Source of the DNA: Orychophragmus violaceus
Lineage: Eukaryota; Streptophyta; Magnoliopsida; Brassicales; Brassicaceae
NCBI GenBank assembly: GCA_030180135.1
Contig: CM058239.1
Location: forward strand, 46,635,270 to 46,699,269
DNA: 64,000 nt
Direction of reading: 5' to 3'
Position 1 is the stretch's first letter; each line of letters opens with the position of its first letter. The notes beneath the pieces are model-generated. The model was not told the origin of the DNA. It saw only the letters and a program-made list of their open reading frames with translations, and did not search any database. Positions 55,107 through 64,000 of the stretch are shown here, one piece after another. The position numbers were made by a program, and so were the translations under genes.

Positions 55107-58100
55107 ACTGGAATCATCTATTCCTATAATCCCTTTGTCTCTATATCTCGATATGGCATAAGGCAAGAGACTGTGTCATCCTTATTATAGCCAACATCAT
55201 GTTCATCTAACTCCTGATCTATACTGATAAAACAAACGACTGACAATCACCTCGTTTGAGCATGGCCATGCATTTTCTCAGTATCAAATCTTCGATGGGC
55301 CCTGAGATATTTATCTCCTGTTATAGGAGGGGCAAATCCCATCTTGTTCCATTCCTGTTTCTACACGTACTTCATGATACGCCTAAGCAATGTCGTTATA
55401 GCCGCCAGTTACGGAACGACGTTTGACAAGGTCAAAGCGCACCAATTCATATGCTAGAAAGCATGATGAACTCAGGTCTAAGGACTATACTCTATAGTCG
55501 TAATGAGAAACTCTCATGACACAGATATAACTATCTTGTAGAGTTCTCATTAGCGGGTCATGTCCGATCATATGTTCACCAACATATATCTATGTGACTG
55601 ACTGTGATACTCATATCATTGACTCCATGAAACTTAGTCAACAGTCACCTCACAAGCTAGTCTCTCGCGGTTGTCAGTGTCCCACTTTGACAATCTCGAC
55701 TAGAGACAATCATAATTTATGTCATCTTTTACTTATAGGGTTTCATGATCAAGTCCTCAACTTGATGACCTATAAAATGAACATAAAATACTCTGGGACC
55801 ATTACTTAATTATCCAATAATTAAATAATACCGATGTCAGTTTTAACTTACACAAACATTGCCACATCATGTTTATATAAAGATTATAACATAACTAAAA
55901 TAACTCCCACTGGAATCAAGATCATCTGTTCAGATATCTTATACCCACAGCAACAGAATAAATCTCGTGCTTAGGTTGTGGGAGAGACTGCGGTGTTTTT
56001 GCTTGAAACAATTCCAACAAACTACACCGCCATTCAGATAAAAGCACTATTCTACGGTCCACTGCTTGGAGCCCTTCCAACAGACAACACCGCTACTCAT
56101 ACAAAGATACATGCCAGGTAGGAACCGGGAATCGTCTTTGTCCGTCTAACTACTTTCAACTGGTTCGTCACTTCCTCAGTTCACCACAAACCTATCCTTA
56201 GTGTTTATCAAACATTTGGGATATTTCTGGCAACTGTTCCGCGACTTTTACCGGAACATATTGGTATCTTCTCATCATGTTTTATGCGTAAGCTGCATTC
56301 ATGATGGATTCTATTGCAACAGCATAAGCAATCACACTCATTAATAAAAGCTCAGTACGTGTTCAAAACACTTCATCTTGCTAAGATTTATACTAGCTCA
56401 GCCAGTGTCCAAGACACTTCATCTTGCTAAGATTATTGCCATAATACCTTTGGTGTGAAGCCATTCTTGGAATCATGCATATTGGAACTGTCCAACACCT
56501 TATCTATATAAGGATTCTGACACGATCCAATTAGCCTATCCAATATATATCAATAGATTCTAATTCCAATAATTCACGAGGCTACTCCCATGTCTTTTGT
56601 TTAAATTTGACTTCCGACCCAAGTCTCACAAGACTTAACCGACGGAACGCCGTTCATGAGATTAAGTACATTATGTACATACGGTGTGAGAATTGCAATT
56701 ACGCTCCCACTAGTCTTCTTGTAAACGCATGGTTTCATTTCTTTTCTGATCAAGTCAAAACTTTTGACCACATTATCAGAATGTTGATTCCAACTCCAAG
56801 ATGTTTGCTTCAATCCAGAAATGGATCGGTGAAGCTAACATGCATACCCAGCCAATTTTCGGAGTTGGGGCTCACCATCGCTTCTTGAATTTCGCATGCT
56901 CATCACTTTTCAATGATCAACAGATCACGACAATCGGCTACGAGAAATCACTCTCGAGTTAGTGACGGATCCTTTCGGATCTGCGAATTTCAGGCTCCAC
57001 AGGTGTAGATCCTACAGCACTTTGTAGATCTCACCGCTACTCTCCCTCAACAGGTTGAGCAGTCTCCTGCGTTTATCGAATTTCTTCGATGTGTACTTTT
57101 ACTCCCACTGTTCCTTTTGAAAGTATGATCTTTCTCAAAAGACACAGTTCCGGACAAAAAAACTTTGTTCTCGGATTGGTTATAAAAGTAGTAAGCCTCG
57201 GTTTCCTTAGGACAACCAGCGAGGTAGAACTTATCAGATTTGGGTTCAAGCTTATCAGCTATCATCCCCAAATTATCAGAAACAACTTACTTGAAAAACT
57301 TCCAGTCCACATCCAATGTGGTGTCTTTCAATTGATTCTGATTGAAACCCTTTTTCTGCGCAAACACATAACTTTCTAGAGCGTATTTCTTAAAAGATTA
57401 TGGAAGATTCCTGTGACTCATCATTAATTGGAGCATATCTAATAAGATCCAATTCGTTCTCTCTGAAACACCATTTAGGTTTCCAGGAGAAAAGAGCTAT
57501 GATATGACTTCACACTCACCTAGATGATCACCCAATTCTTGACTCAAGTATTTTCTTCCGCGATCTAGTCGAGGATCTCAATACTTCTGTCAAATCGGTT
57601 CTATACTTCATCTTGGAACTCCTCAAGGGATTCCTGCTCGTGTCTCATCAAAAGAACACAGCCATACTTATTGATGCCATTAATAAGGTAATGAAGTACT
57701 GAAGATTTCCTTTGGCACTAATACTCATTGGGCCACATACACCAGTACGTGTAAGGCCCAATAAACAGAAAGGCTCTTTTCTATAGCTCTGCTAAAGAAG
57801 CCTTAGTCATTTGGCCCAGCAAGCGAAATTCATGTCTCAAATGATTTATAATCAAATGAACCTAAAGCCCATAACAATGGAACTTCTGAATCCGCTTCAC
57901 TTTATCTGGTCAAAACGACTATGCTAAAGAAAGATCGACTTCAAGTCATCAGACTTAAACCGTTTGGTATTTATGTTATATTCTGGTGTATATTGGTTTA
58001 AGACATAAAACCCATTTATCAAAAGGGGTGGTACCATATAATATTTCATTAAGATCAAAAGAGCAAAACTTGTCTTTTATCAGAATGAAAAACATCCAAA

Positions 58101-58206
58101 TTCTTACAAGAAAATGAAAGACATCTCTGCACAAGGCAGATACATAGTAGCAATTACTTAATTTCTAAAACCAAGTATGAAAGGCTCCTACAAGTGGAGA
58201 ATCTCT
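55107..58206 (-). pseudogene. Copia-3 decayed pol
   Basis: Landmarks on the minus strand include RNase H and connection remnants, then RT at 56601-56813 (KSFDLIRKEMKPCVYKKTSG followed by PYVHNVLNLMNGVPSVK). There the catalytic YVDD has become YVHN. Farther on, 57600-57730 parallels the integrase remnant of copia-1. At 57740-58206 is the conserved decayed pre-integrase block also present at 573-1042, 1689-2158 and 28442-28910. Many stops are present and no function is possible. Confidence 0.72.
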
Positions 58207-58275
58207 ACGGCTCATGCAGCAACCATTGCTTCATACCAGACACGCAGTTCCACTTTTCCTTTCTTCAACGTTCTA

Positions 58276-59469
58276 TGATAGGTGTCAGGTTTTAATCCTA
58301 TATCTAACTGCAAGTGCACAGTTCAGTAGTTGTAGTATATAGGTATCGAATCCACAGGGACTCCGTATTCAATAGCTCAAGAACAGGAAATTAAACTAGG
58401 AAGAAAGCAATGTGATTGAATTAAAAGCAATGCGAGAAAGTAAACAGAAAGCAGAGATTGTTGGTTGTGAAAACAAGTTATTAAGAGCGCTAAGTCTAGG
58501 GCGTTCTCAGGAAATTAGACAAGCAGACAGTTCATTCAGCAAGGATCTAATTAAGCACAGTTTTAGAACTCAAAACACAGATATAGAATTAACCAAATTC
58601 CTTTGCGATAATTCTCTAAGTCTAAGTGCAGCAAACCAAACTTTCGTTTGCGAGAACTAACAGATTAAAATAGCATTAATCCCAAGTTTGATATGTTCAA
58701 AATTATCCTAAACCAAACTTTCGTTTGCGAGAAGTTTAATTGCTCAACCTAATTAGTTCAGATTCATAAACCCCACTTCCGTGACGTATTTAGCAACCTA
58801 AGATCTAGATTCTAATTGATCAGGTTAGAACTAGCTTTAAGCACAATTAGATTGAAGAACAGATATAGTTATGAATCCTAAACTGAATTAAACAAGTCTA
58901 GCAAGTCATGAAATCCTATGTGAGAAACCCTAAACCTAACTAGGAATCTACTCAGACATAGATAATGAAAACATAATCATATGATGAATAAATTGCATAA
59001 AAGATAAAGAATAAAAGGGGTTCGAAATCTTCTCCAAATACAAATGAAGTAAAGGTTCAGATCAGCCCCAAAAGCTCTAAAAATCCTCTGCTCTTAATTA
59101 TCAAAGCGTTGGTAAATAAAACACCAAAAACTTAATTATATAGGTCTAATCTCGGCCAGGGGCTTCTTTGTAAATATCAGGAACTTCTGGATCAGAGTGC
59201 AATATCTTGACTCTTCATAAACCGCCGAGTTTCGGCCCATCTCGCTGGTGCAACGATCGGTGCATGTGTGCAACGATCGACGCATTTCTCTGTTTCGGAC
59301 AGTGAACTCTATCTCTCGGCCAAACACTCCAAAAATCTCCAAAAAGTGCCATAATCACCAAATATGCTCCAAACCTGATTATACCTGTAAAAGATTCTAA
59401 AAGAACACAAAAAGACACTAAAACACACTTATATCATGGTCTAAAACTAGTAAAAACCATGATATATCA
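58276..59469 (-). repeat. 3' LTR of gypsy-2
   Basis: 1,194 bp, tgatagg...atatca. It shares ctgcaagtgcacagt and gtatcgaatccacaggg blocks with gypsy-1 LTRs. A motif pair lies at 59248-59284 with the variant gtgcaacgatcgacgc (spacing 20). It also contains repeated aaccaaactttcgtttgcgag blocks at about 58636 and 58712. Confidence 0.9.
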
Positions 59470-59484
59470 ACTCCCCCACACTTA
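59470..59484 (-). other. Polypurine tract of gypsy-2
   Basis: The minus strand reads taagtgtgggggagt, identical to gypsy-1. Confidence 0.88.
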
Positions 59485-59711
59485 GCCTTTGCTTGCCCTC
59501 AAGCAAAACAGAGAACTAAAGCTTGGTGAAGAGGTTTGAAAACTCTTCAGAAACTCATTTCATCCTAGAAGCTACAATACTCAGATTCCCCTTAGTAAAC
59601 CACTGAAAGAATCAATCACAGGATATCAAGACCAACATGTACTTCCCCCACACTTAGCAACTGTCCTAAGTAAACTCCACAATCACATTCAAGCATTCAA
59701 ATTCTCCCTAC

Positions 59712-60053
59712 TGGAGTGGCCCATATCCCTTATATATTACTAATGATCCCTTCCAACTACCGATGTGGGACATTATGTCCTAATACGCCCCCTCGAGATA
59801 ATGGTCATTTGGCCATTAATCTCGGAATATATGGGCTGGATCGACGGCACCGATTATGGGCCTGGCTTGTCGATGGATGGACCAACTTTGGGTCGGATCG
59901 GGTTGGATTGGTGTGGATCGGGCTCTGATACCATATTAAGTTCTATGGGCTTCCAACTTAAAACCAATTGGTGATAAGTGGAGTGGCCCATATCCCTTAT
60001 ATATTACTAATGATCCCTTCCAACTACCGATGTGGGACATTATGTCCTAATAC
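59712..60053 (-). mobile_element. TRIM-like miniature LTR element
   Basis: Two identical 75-bp direct repeats (59712-59786 and 59979-60053) flank a short internal segment with a primer site on the minus strand (59921-59933, TGGTATCAGAGCC). The repeat holds gatgtgggacattatg, i.e. the cccacatcgg-type block common in plant TRIM LTRs. Between primer site and right repeat, 45 further bases probably belong to the LTR but are missing from the left copy. No clear target duplication. Confidence 0.72.
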
Positions 60054-60849
60054 TGACTTCTGCAAGTATTTAAGTGCGGTCTCACCTAAGGAGTATCGAT
60101 CAAAGGGCACATGGATTCTTACCTTATCAGCTCTAGACCACCATACTATCTTTCTCTAATCCCTTTCTTCTCTTTTCCCTTCTTTAACAACTGATTTTTC
60201 CCACATTGGGTATCATTTTTTTTTTATCAGTGTTCTTCCCGTTATGGAGTGTACTTTGGACACATTCCATGGCTCACACAGGAGATAATAGGGGTCTCTA
60301 CCACTCCTGTGACCACTTCGGAGTTACTAACTCATCCTCAGTTTATTATCTTTTTTTTTTACTTTATAGAAGGGGAGAAGGGAACTAAATAGGATAGGTT
60401 GACAGGCTGTGTCAGAACTAACAGGGAATCCGACACAGAGTATACCAAGCCCTTAGGTGAGAAATCTAAGTCAGTATTAAATTGAAGTCAGTAAAAGGAT
60501 CCTCTGATACCTGAAGTGATGTGGGTGTTCCCAGTAGGTTGATCAGTGTCTGGGTTTTCTAATGGTCAGAGATAGATCCTGCAACTTCATCCCAATGGTT
60601 ACTTAAGTTCCTGAAAGTCTTGTAAATCTTCTCAGAAAATCATAGTTTCTTACTTAAACAATTTTGACTCAATAAAACAAAAAATTTTGAAAAATGGACT
60701 GACTCTTAAGAAAACAGAAAGATAAATGTCAGTAGCACCTCCCCCACACTTAAGACACACTGTCCCCAGTAGTGTCAAGCGAAGGATCGGTAAAAAGAAA
60801 ATAAAAATTGTTAAAGTTCTGTTGAGTTCTGTCGGGTTTAACTCTGTCG

Positions 60850-61000
60850 CGCAAGCATCGATCGTTGCACTAAGTGCATCGACCATTACTTGGCGATTTT
60901 CGTGTATGGTCGATCGTTGCTCAGAACTGCAACGATCGCTGCAATGCGATTCCGATCGTGTTGTGACGATCGACACAGAAGTGCGTCGATCGACGCACTG
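60850..61000. repeat. Cluster of CpG palindromic motifs in gypsy-2 3' region
   Basis: At least six cores of the form cgatcg or tcgacc within gcatcgatcgttgc, gtcgatcgttgc, caacgatcgctgc, gacgatcgacac and gcgtcgatcgacgc. Neighbouring cores are mostly about 20-21 bp apart. Confidence 0.82.
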
Positions 61001-61169
61001 CGAATCTGTCCGAGACCTGCAACCATAAACTCACCAGAAACAAAAACAAACGTAAAATCCTAACAAAAACACCAAAAATTAAGTAGAAAAACACCAGTAC
61101 CTAATGGTGGGTTGCCTCCCACCCAGCGCTTGTTTAAGGTCAATAGCTTGACCGGACGGACAAGAATTT

Positions 61170-64000
61170 TCAGGCAGAGGGTGCATTATCCAGAGGCAGA
61201 ATCTGACCTCTTGGAATCTCGGTCTTAGCCCAATAATGTTTTACCCTCTGTCCATTTACAGCGAACTCATTACCTTCCTTGCCTACTAGAACGACAGCTC
61301 CATATGGACGCACTTCTTTGATCGTGTAGAGACCGGACCATCTTGATTTCAGCTTACCTGGAAACAAATGCAAACGAGAATTGTATAAAAGTACCTGATC
61401 ATTAGGCTCAAACCGTCTAGAAACAATATTCTTGTCATGATAAGCCTTAGTCCTCTCCTTGTACAGCTTTGAGTTCTCATAGGCAAAATGTCTAATCTCA
61501 TCCAACTCATTAAGCTGTATCAATCTCCTTTCTGCAGCTGATTTAAGGTCAAAGTTCATTTGCTTTACAGCCCACGCTGCTTTGTGCTCAAGTTCCACTG
61601 GCAGATGACATGCTTTTCCATACATCAAATGAAATGGAGTAGTCCCTAATGGCGTCTTAAATGCAGTCCTGTAGGCCCATAAAGCATCATCAAGCTTAGC
61701 TGCCCAATCTTTTCTTGTCTTCCCAACTGTCTTCTCTAAGATCTCCTTGATCTGTCTGTTAGAAACCTCGACTTGTCCACTAGTCTGAGGGTGATAAGGA
61801 GTAGCAACTCGGTGATGAAATCCATGCTTTCTTAGGAGCTTCTCGAAGACCTTATTAATAAAGTGAGATCCTCCATCACTAATCACTATCCGAGGTACTC
61901 CAAATCTAGGGAATATGATGGACTTAAACAGCTTAATGACTACTGAAGAATCATTGGTTGGACTAGCTATTGCTTCTACCCACTTAGACACATAATCTAC
62001 AGCAACCAGGATGAATTTATTCCCATAAGATGAGGGAAAAGGACCCATAAAGTCTATGCCCCAGCAATCAAAAACCTCAACCTCAAGAATGAAATTATGA
62101 GACATCTCATGCTTCCTACTGATTTTCCCTCTCCTCTGACAGGCATCACAATGAGAAATGAAGGAGTGAGTATCTGCAAACATTGTAGGCCACCAGAAAC
62201 CTGCTTGCAAAACCTTAGACACAGTCTTAAAAGTAGCAAAATGTCCTGCATAATCTGATCCATGGCAGTGGAATAGGATATCTGGAACCTCTGATTCAGC
62301 AACACATTTTCTGTAAAGGCCATCTGAACAGTGCTTATAGAGGTAAGGCTCATCCCAATAGTATCGCCTAAGCTCTCTGAAGAACCTCTTCTTCTCATAT
62401 CCTTTCAGATCATCTGGTTCAGTCTCTGCAGCCAGGTAGTTGGCTATATCTGCGTACCATGGTCGATCAGTTGTTGTGACAGCATCAATCTCAAACTCGC
62501 AGCCTCCAATCTGAATTGTAAAAGTCTCTGGATCTGCATCCGCATTGCAACGATCGTCGCAGAGGAGCGCATCGATCGTCGCTGTCCCGATAGGTGCATC
62601 GATCGACGCCGAGATGGCATCGATCGACGCAATGCGATTAATCCGACAGTTTTGCAGGTTTCTGTCCAAATCTGTGTGAAACATTGTCCCAACCATATTG
62701 ACGTTCTCTTCAGGAAAATAGTCATTAATTGGCACGTCTTCCTCAACCAGCATCCTTGAAAGATGGTCAGCAACTCCATTTTCAACCCCTTTCTTATCCC
62801 TCACTTCAATGTCAAACTCCTGAAGCAACAGAATCCATCTCAACAATCTTGGTTTAGCATCTTTCTTCTGCATCAGATACTTCAGGGCTGAATGATCAGT
62901 GTGTACAATCACTTTTGAGCCAACAAGATAAGGGCAAAACTTCTCAAATGCAAAGACAACTGCCAACAACTCCTTCTCCGTAATGGCATAGTTTCTTTGT
63001 GCATCATCCAGTGTCCTACGGGCATAATAGATAGCATGAAGCTTTCTATCCTTCTTCTGCCCAAGAACAGCTCCCACAACATAATCACTTGCATCACACA
63101 TAACCTCAAAAGGCAGATCCCAATCCGGTGGCTGAACTATGGGAGCACTCACTAATGCCTGCTTGATCTGTTCAAATGCAGTTTGACAATCTGCAGTGAA
63201 CTCAAATTTGGTATCCTTACACAGCAAAGCAGTTAGTGGCCTAGCGATCTTACTGAAATCTTTGATGAACCGTCTATAGAAGCCAGCATGTCCAAGAAAG
63301 CTTCTAATAGACTTAACAGAATCAGGCTCCTTAAGGTTGGTCATTACCTCAATCTTAGCGCGGTCCACCTCTATTCCTGCTTTAGACACTTTATGTCCAA
63401 GTACAATGCCATCTCTGACCATGAAATGACACTTCTCCCAATTAAGAACTAAATGCTTTTCTTCACATCTTGTCAAAACCTTACACAGATTATCTAAGCA
63501 TTCATTATAGGATGATCCATATACTGAGAAATCATCCATGAATACCTCCATAAAGTCCTCAATCATGTCTGTGAATATGGACATCATGCATCTCTGGAAA
63601 GTGGCTGGTGCATTGCAGAGTCCAAAAGGCATCCTACGGTAAGCAAATGTCCCATATGGACAAGTAAAAGTGGTCTTTCCTTGATCCTCTGGATGGATAG
63701 GAATCTGAAAGAAACCTGAGTAGCCATCGAGGAAGCAATAGTAAGGATGATTGGCTAACCTCTCAAGCATCTGATCACTAAAAAAATGATCCTTCCTGGT
63801 AGCAGCATTCAGCTTCCTGTAATCTATACACATCCTGTGTCCTGTCACAGTCCTAGTAGGTATCAGCTCGTTCTTCTCATTCTTCACAACTGTAACTCCA
63901 CCCTTCTTAGGTACTACATGGACTGGACTCACCCAATCACTGTCAGAGATAGGATAAATAATCCCAGCATCAAGGAGTTTCATAATCTCCTTTTTAACCA
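61170..64000 (-). CDS. Gypsy Pol: RT, RNase H and integrase (partial, open at window edge)
   Basis: About 943 codons are open, with the true start beyond 64000; numbering is from the Met at 63983. RT: D86 in FLDGYSGFFQI, MPFGLCNAPATFQ at 118-130, catalytic FMDD with D150/D151. RNase H: D297 (CDASD), E338 (TEKELLAV), D363 (HTDHSALKYL), ending GVADHLSRM. Then a spacer with repeated SIDA/TIDA units (451-474). Integrase: zinc H574/H581/C612/C615 and DDE triad D644 (GIDFMGP), D703 (ISDGGSHF), E739 (SGQVEVSN). The C-terminus ends QILPLDNAPSA. All catalytic residues are present and no stop interrupts, so it could be active. It is the best candidate donor of enzymes for gypsy-1-type elements. Confidence 0.95.
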   Translation of the reverse strand, partial: VKKEIMKLLDAGIIYPISDSDWVSPVHVVPKKGGVTVVKNEKNELIPTRTVTGHRMCIDYRKLNAATRKDHFFSDQMLERLANHPYYCFLDGYSGFFQIPIHPEDQGKTTFTCPYGTFAYRRMPFGLCNAPATFQRCMMSIFTDMIEDFMEVFMDDFSVYGSSYNECLDNLCKVLTRCEEKHLVLNWEKCHFMVRDGIVLGHKVSKAGIEVDRAKIEVMTNLKEPDSVKSIRSFLGHAGFYRRFIKDFSKIARPLTALLCKDTKFEFTADCQTAFEQIKQALVSAPIVQPPDWDLPFEVMCDASDYVVGAVLGQKKDRKLHAIYYARRTLDDAQRNYAITEKELLAVVFAFEKFCPYLVGSKVIVHTDHSALKYLMQKKDAKPRLLRWILLLQEFDIEVRDKKGVENGVADHLSRMLVEEDVPINDYFPEENVNMVGTMFHTDLDRNLQNCRINRIASIDAISASIDAPIGTATIDALLCDDRCNADADPETFTIQIGGCEFEIDAVTTTDRPWYADIANYLAAETEPDDLKGYEKKRFFRELRRYYWDEPYLYKHCSDGLYRKCVAESEVPDILFHCHGSDYAGHFATFKTVSKVLQAGFWWPTMFADTHSFISHCDACQRRGKISRKHEMSHNFILEVEVFDCWGIDFMGPFPSSYGNKFILVAVDYVSKWVEAIASPTNDSSVVIKLFKSIIFPRFGVPRIVISDGGSHFINKVFEKLLRKHGFHHRVATPYHPQTSGQVEVSNRQIKEILEKTVGKTRKDWAAKLDDALWAYRTAFKTPLGTTPFHLMYGKACHLPVELEHKAAWAVKQMNFDLKSAAERRLIQLNELDEIRHFAYENSKLYKERTKAYHDKNIVSRRFEPNDQVLLYNSRLHLFPGKLKSRWSGLYTIKEVRPYGAVVLVGKEGNEFAVNGQRVKHYWAKTEIPRGQILPLDNAPSA
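62562..62633 (-). repeat. Palindromic motif repeats inside gypsy-2 pol coding sequence
   Basis: Codons 451-474 are made of gcatcgatcgacgc units (62596 and 62617, spacing 21, plus a third variant near 62573). They translate as SIDA and TIDA repeats between RNase H and integrase, with the frame kept. Confidence 0.88.

Larger units (their letters stand above)
54393..58275 (-). mobile_element. Copia-3 element, partial (5' part beyond gypsy-2)
   Basis: Minus-strand relative of copia-0 and copia-1. It has the 3' LTR (about 54393-55093), polypurine tract (55094-55106), decayed pol and, at 58207-58275, the last codons of gag. There it is cut by gypsy-2 inside the sequence aacgttcta, which in copia-0 continues into gag. 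The remaining gag and 5' LTR must lie beyond the window. Confidence 0.82.
59485..61169 (-). other. 3' non-coding region of gypsy-2
   Basis: No gene is seen. It contains the TRIM-like insertion (59712-60053), several T or A runs, a cluster of palindromic motifs (60850-61000) and the ggttgcctcccacccagc block (61110-61127) shared with gypsy-1. Confidence 0.75.
58276..64000 (-). mobile_element. Gypsy element gypsy-2 (Athila/Tat-like), 5' end outside window
   Basis: Minus-strand element: 3' LTR 58276-59469, polypurine tract 59470-59484, a 3' region with a nested TRIM-like insertion, and an open pol frame running to the window edge. It inserted into copia-3 gag. The LTR and the coding end are related to gypsy-1. 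Confidence 0.92.

Overview
This window is plant nuclear DNA, most likely from a Brassicaceae species close to Arabidopsis. The reasons are a four-exon gene nearly identical in predicted protein to Arabidopsis ELOF1 (recalled as At5g46030), next to broken NPF/PTR transporter tails (the same neighbours as I recall for At5g46040/46050), plus Brassicaceae-type Athila/Tat-like gypsy elements and CTAGT-ended Helitrons. It is a nested-transposon region. I can support only one intact host gene, ELOF1 at 45783-46398 on the minus strand. Everything else long is transposon or decayed sequence.

Layout. 1-5449: minus-strand copia element (copia-0) with an intact gag, a dead pol and a 1,116-bp internal tandem duplication; its 3' end lies outside the window. 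5450-7407: remnant of a tRNA-Met-primed LTR element. 7408-15440: complete minus-strand gypsy element (gypsy-1) with two 1,171-bp LTRs, gag, protease and an ATHILA ORF-1-like region, but no reverse transcriptase or integrase. 15441-22880: decayed autonomous Helitron (HUH Rep, PIF1-like helicase, RPA-like OB-fold gene). About 22990-25095: decayed hAT transposase. 25096-32487: copia-1, same family as copia-0, with near-identical LTRs and a perfect CATTG target duplication but a dead pol. 32493-32886: NPF tail pseudogene. 33103-45482: copia-2 with near-complete gag-pol, inserted in a second NPF tail and itself split at 38842-44482 by a LARD-type non-autonomous element (two 2,077-bp LTRs, GGGAC target duplication). 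45783-46398: ELOF1. 47690-48777: LINE 3' end and RNase H-like ORF. 49650-50583 and 51459-52263: two related short non-autonomous Helitrons, the second splitting a hAT C-terminus. 52982-53515: an array of a short degenerate motif, followed by a MULE transposase N-terminus. 54393-58275: minus-strand copia-3, cut by gypsy-2 (58276 to the window end), which carries a nested TRIM-like element and an open RT-RNase H-integrase frame at 61170-64000.

How the parts relate. Several elements lack working pol genes but keep primer sites, polypurine tracts, matched LTRs and target duplications. They must have been mobilised in trans. Gypsy-2 is the kind of autonomous relative that could supply enzymes to gypsy-1, and the two share a conserved block at the end of their coding regions. 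LTR divergence counted by eye agrees with the nesting order: about 2% for copia-2 and gypsy-1, under 1% for the LARD inside copia-2 and for copia-1.

The most unusual signal is a palindromic CpG motif, core TGTCGATCGACA or GCATCGATCGACGC, that occurs mostly as pairs with a start-to-start spacing near 21 bp. It is in the LTRs, leaders, 3' regions and even in-frame coding sequence of gypsy-1, gypsy-2 and the LTR of the unrelated copia-3. A 21-bp CpG-rich palindromic minisatellite also fills the LARD LTRs. All coordinates come from reading the sequence; no alignment or database search was run.
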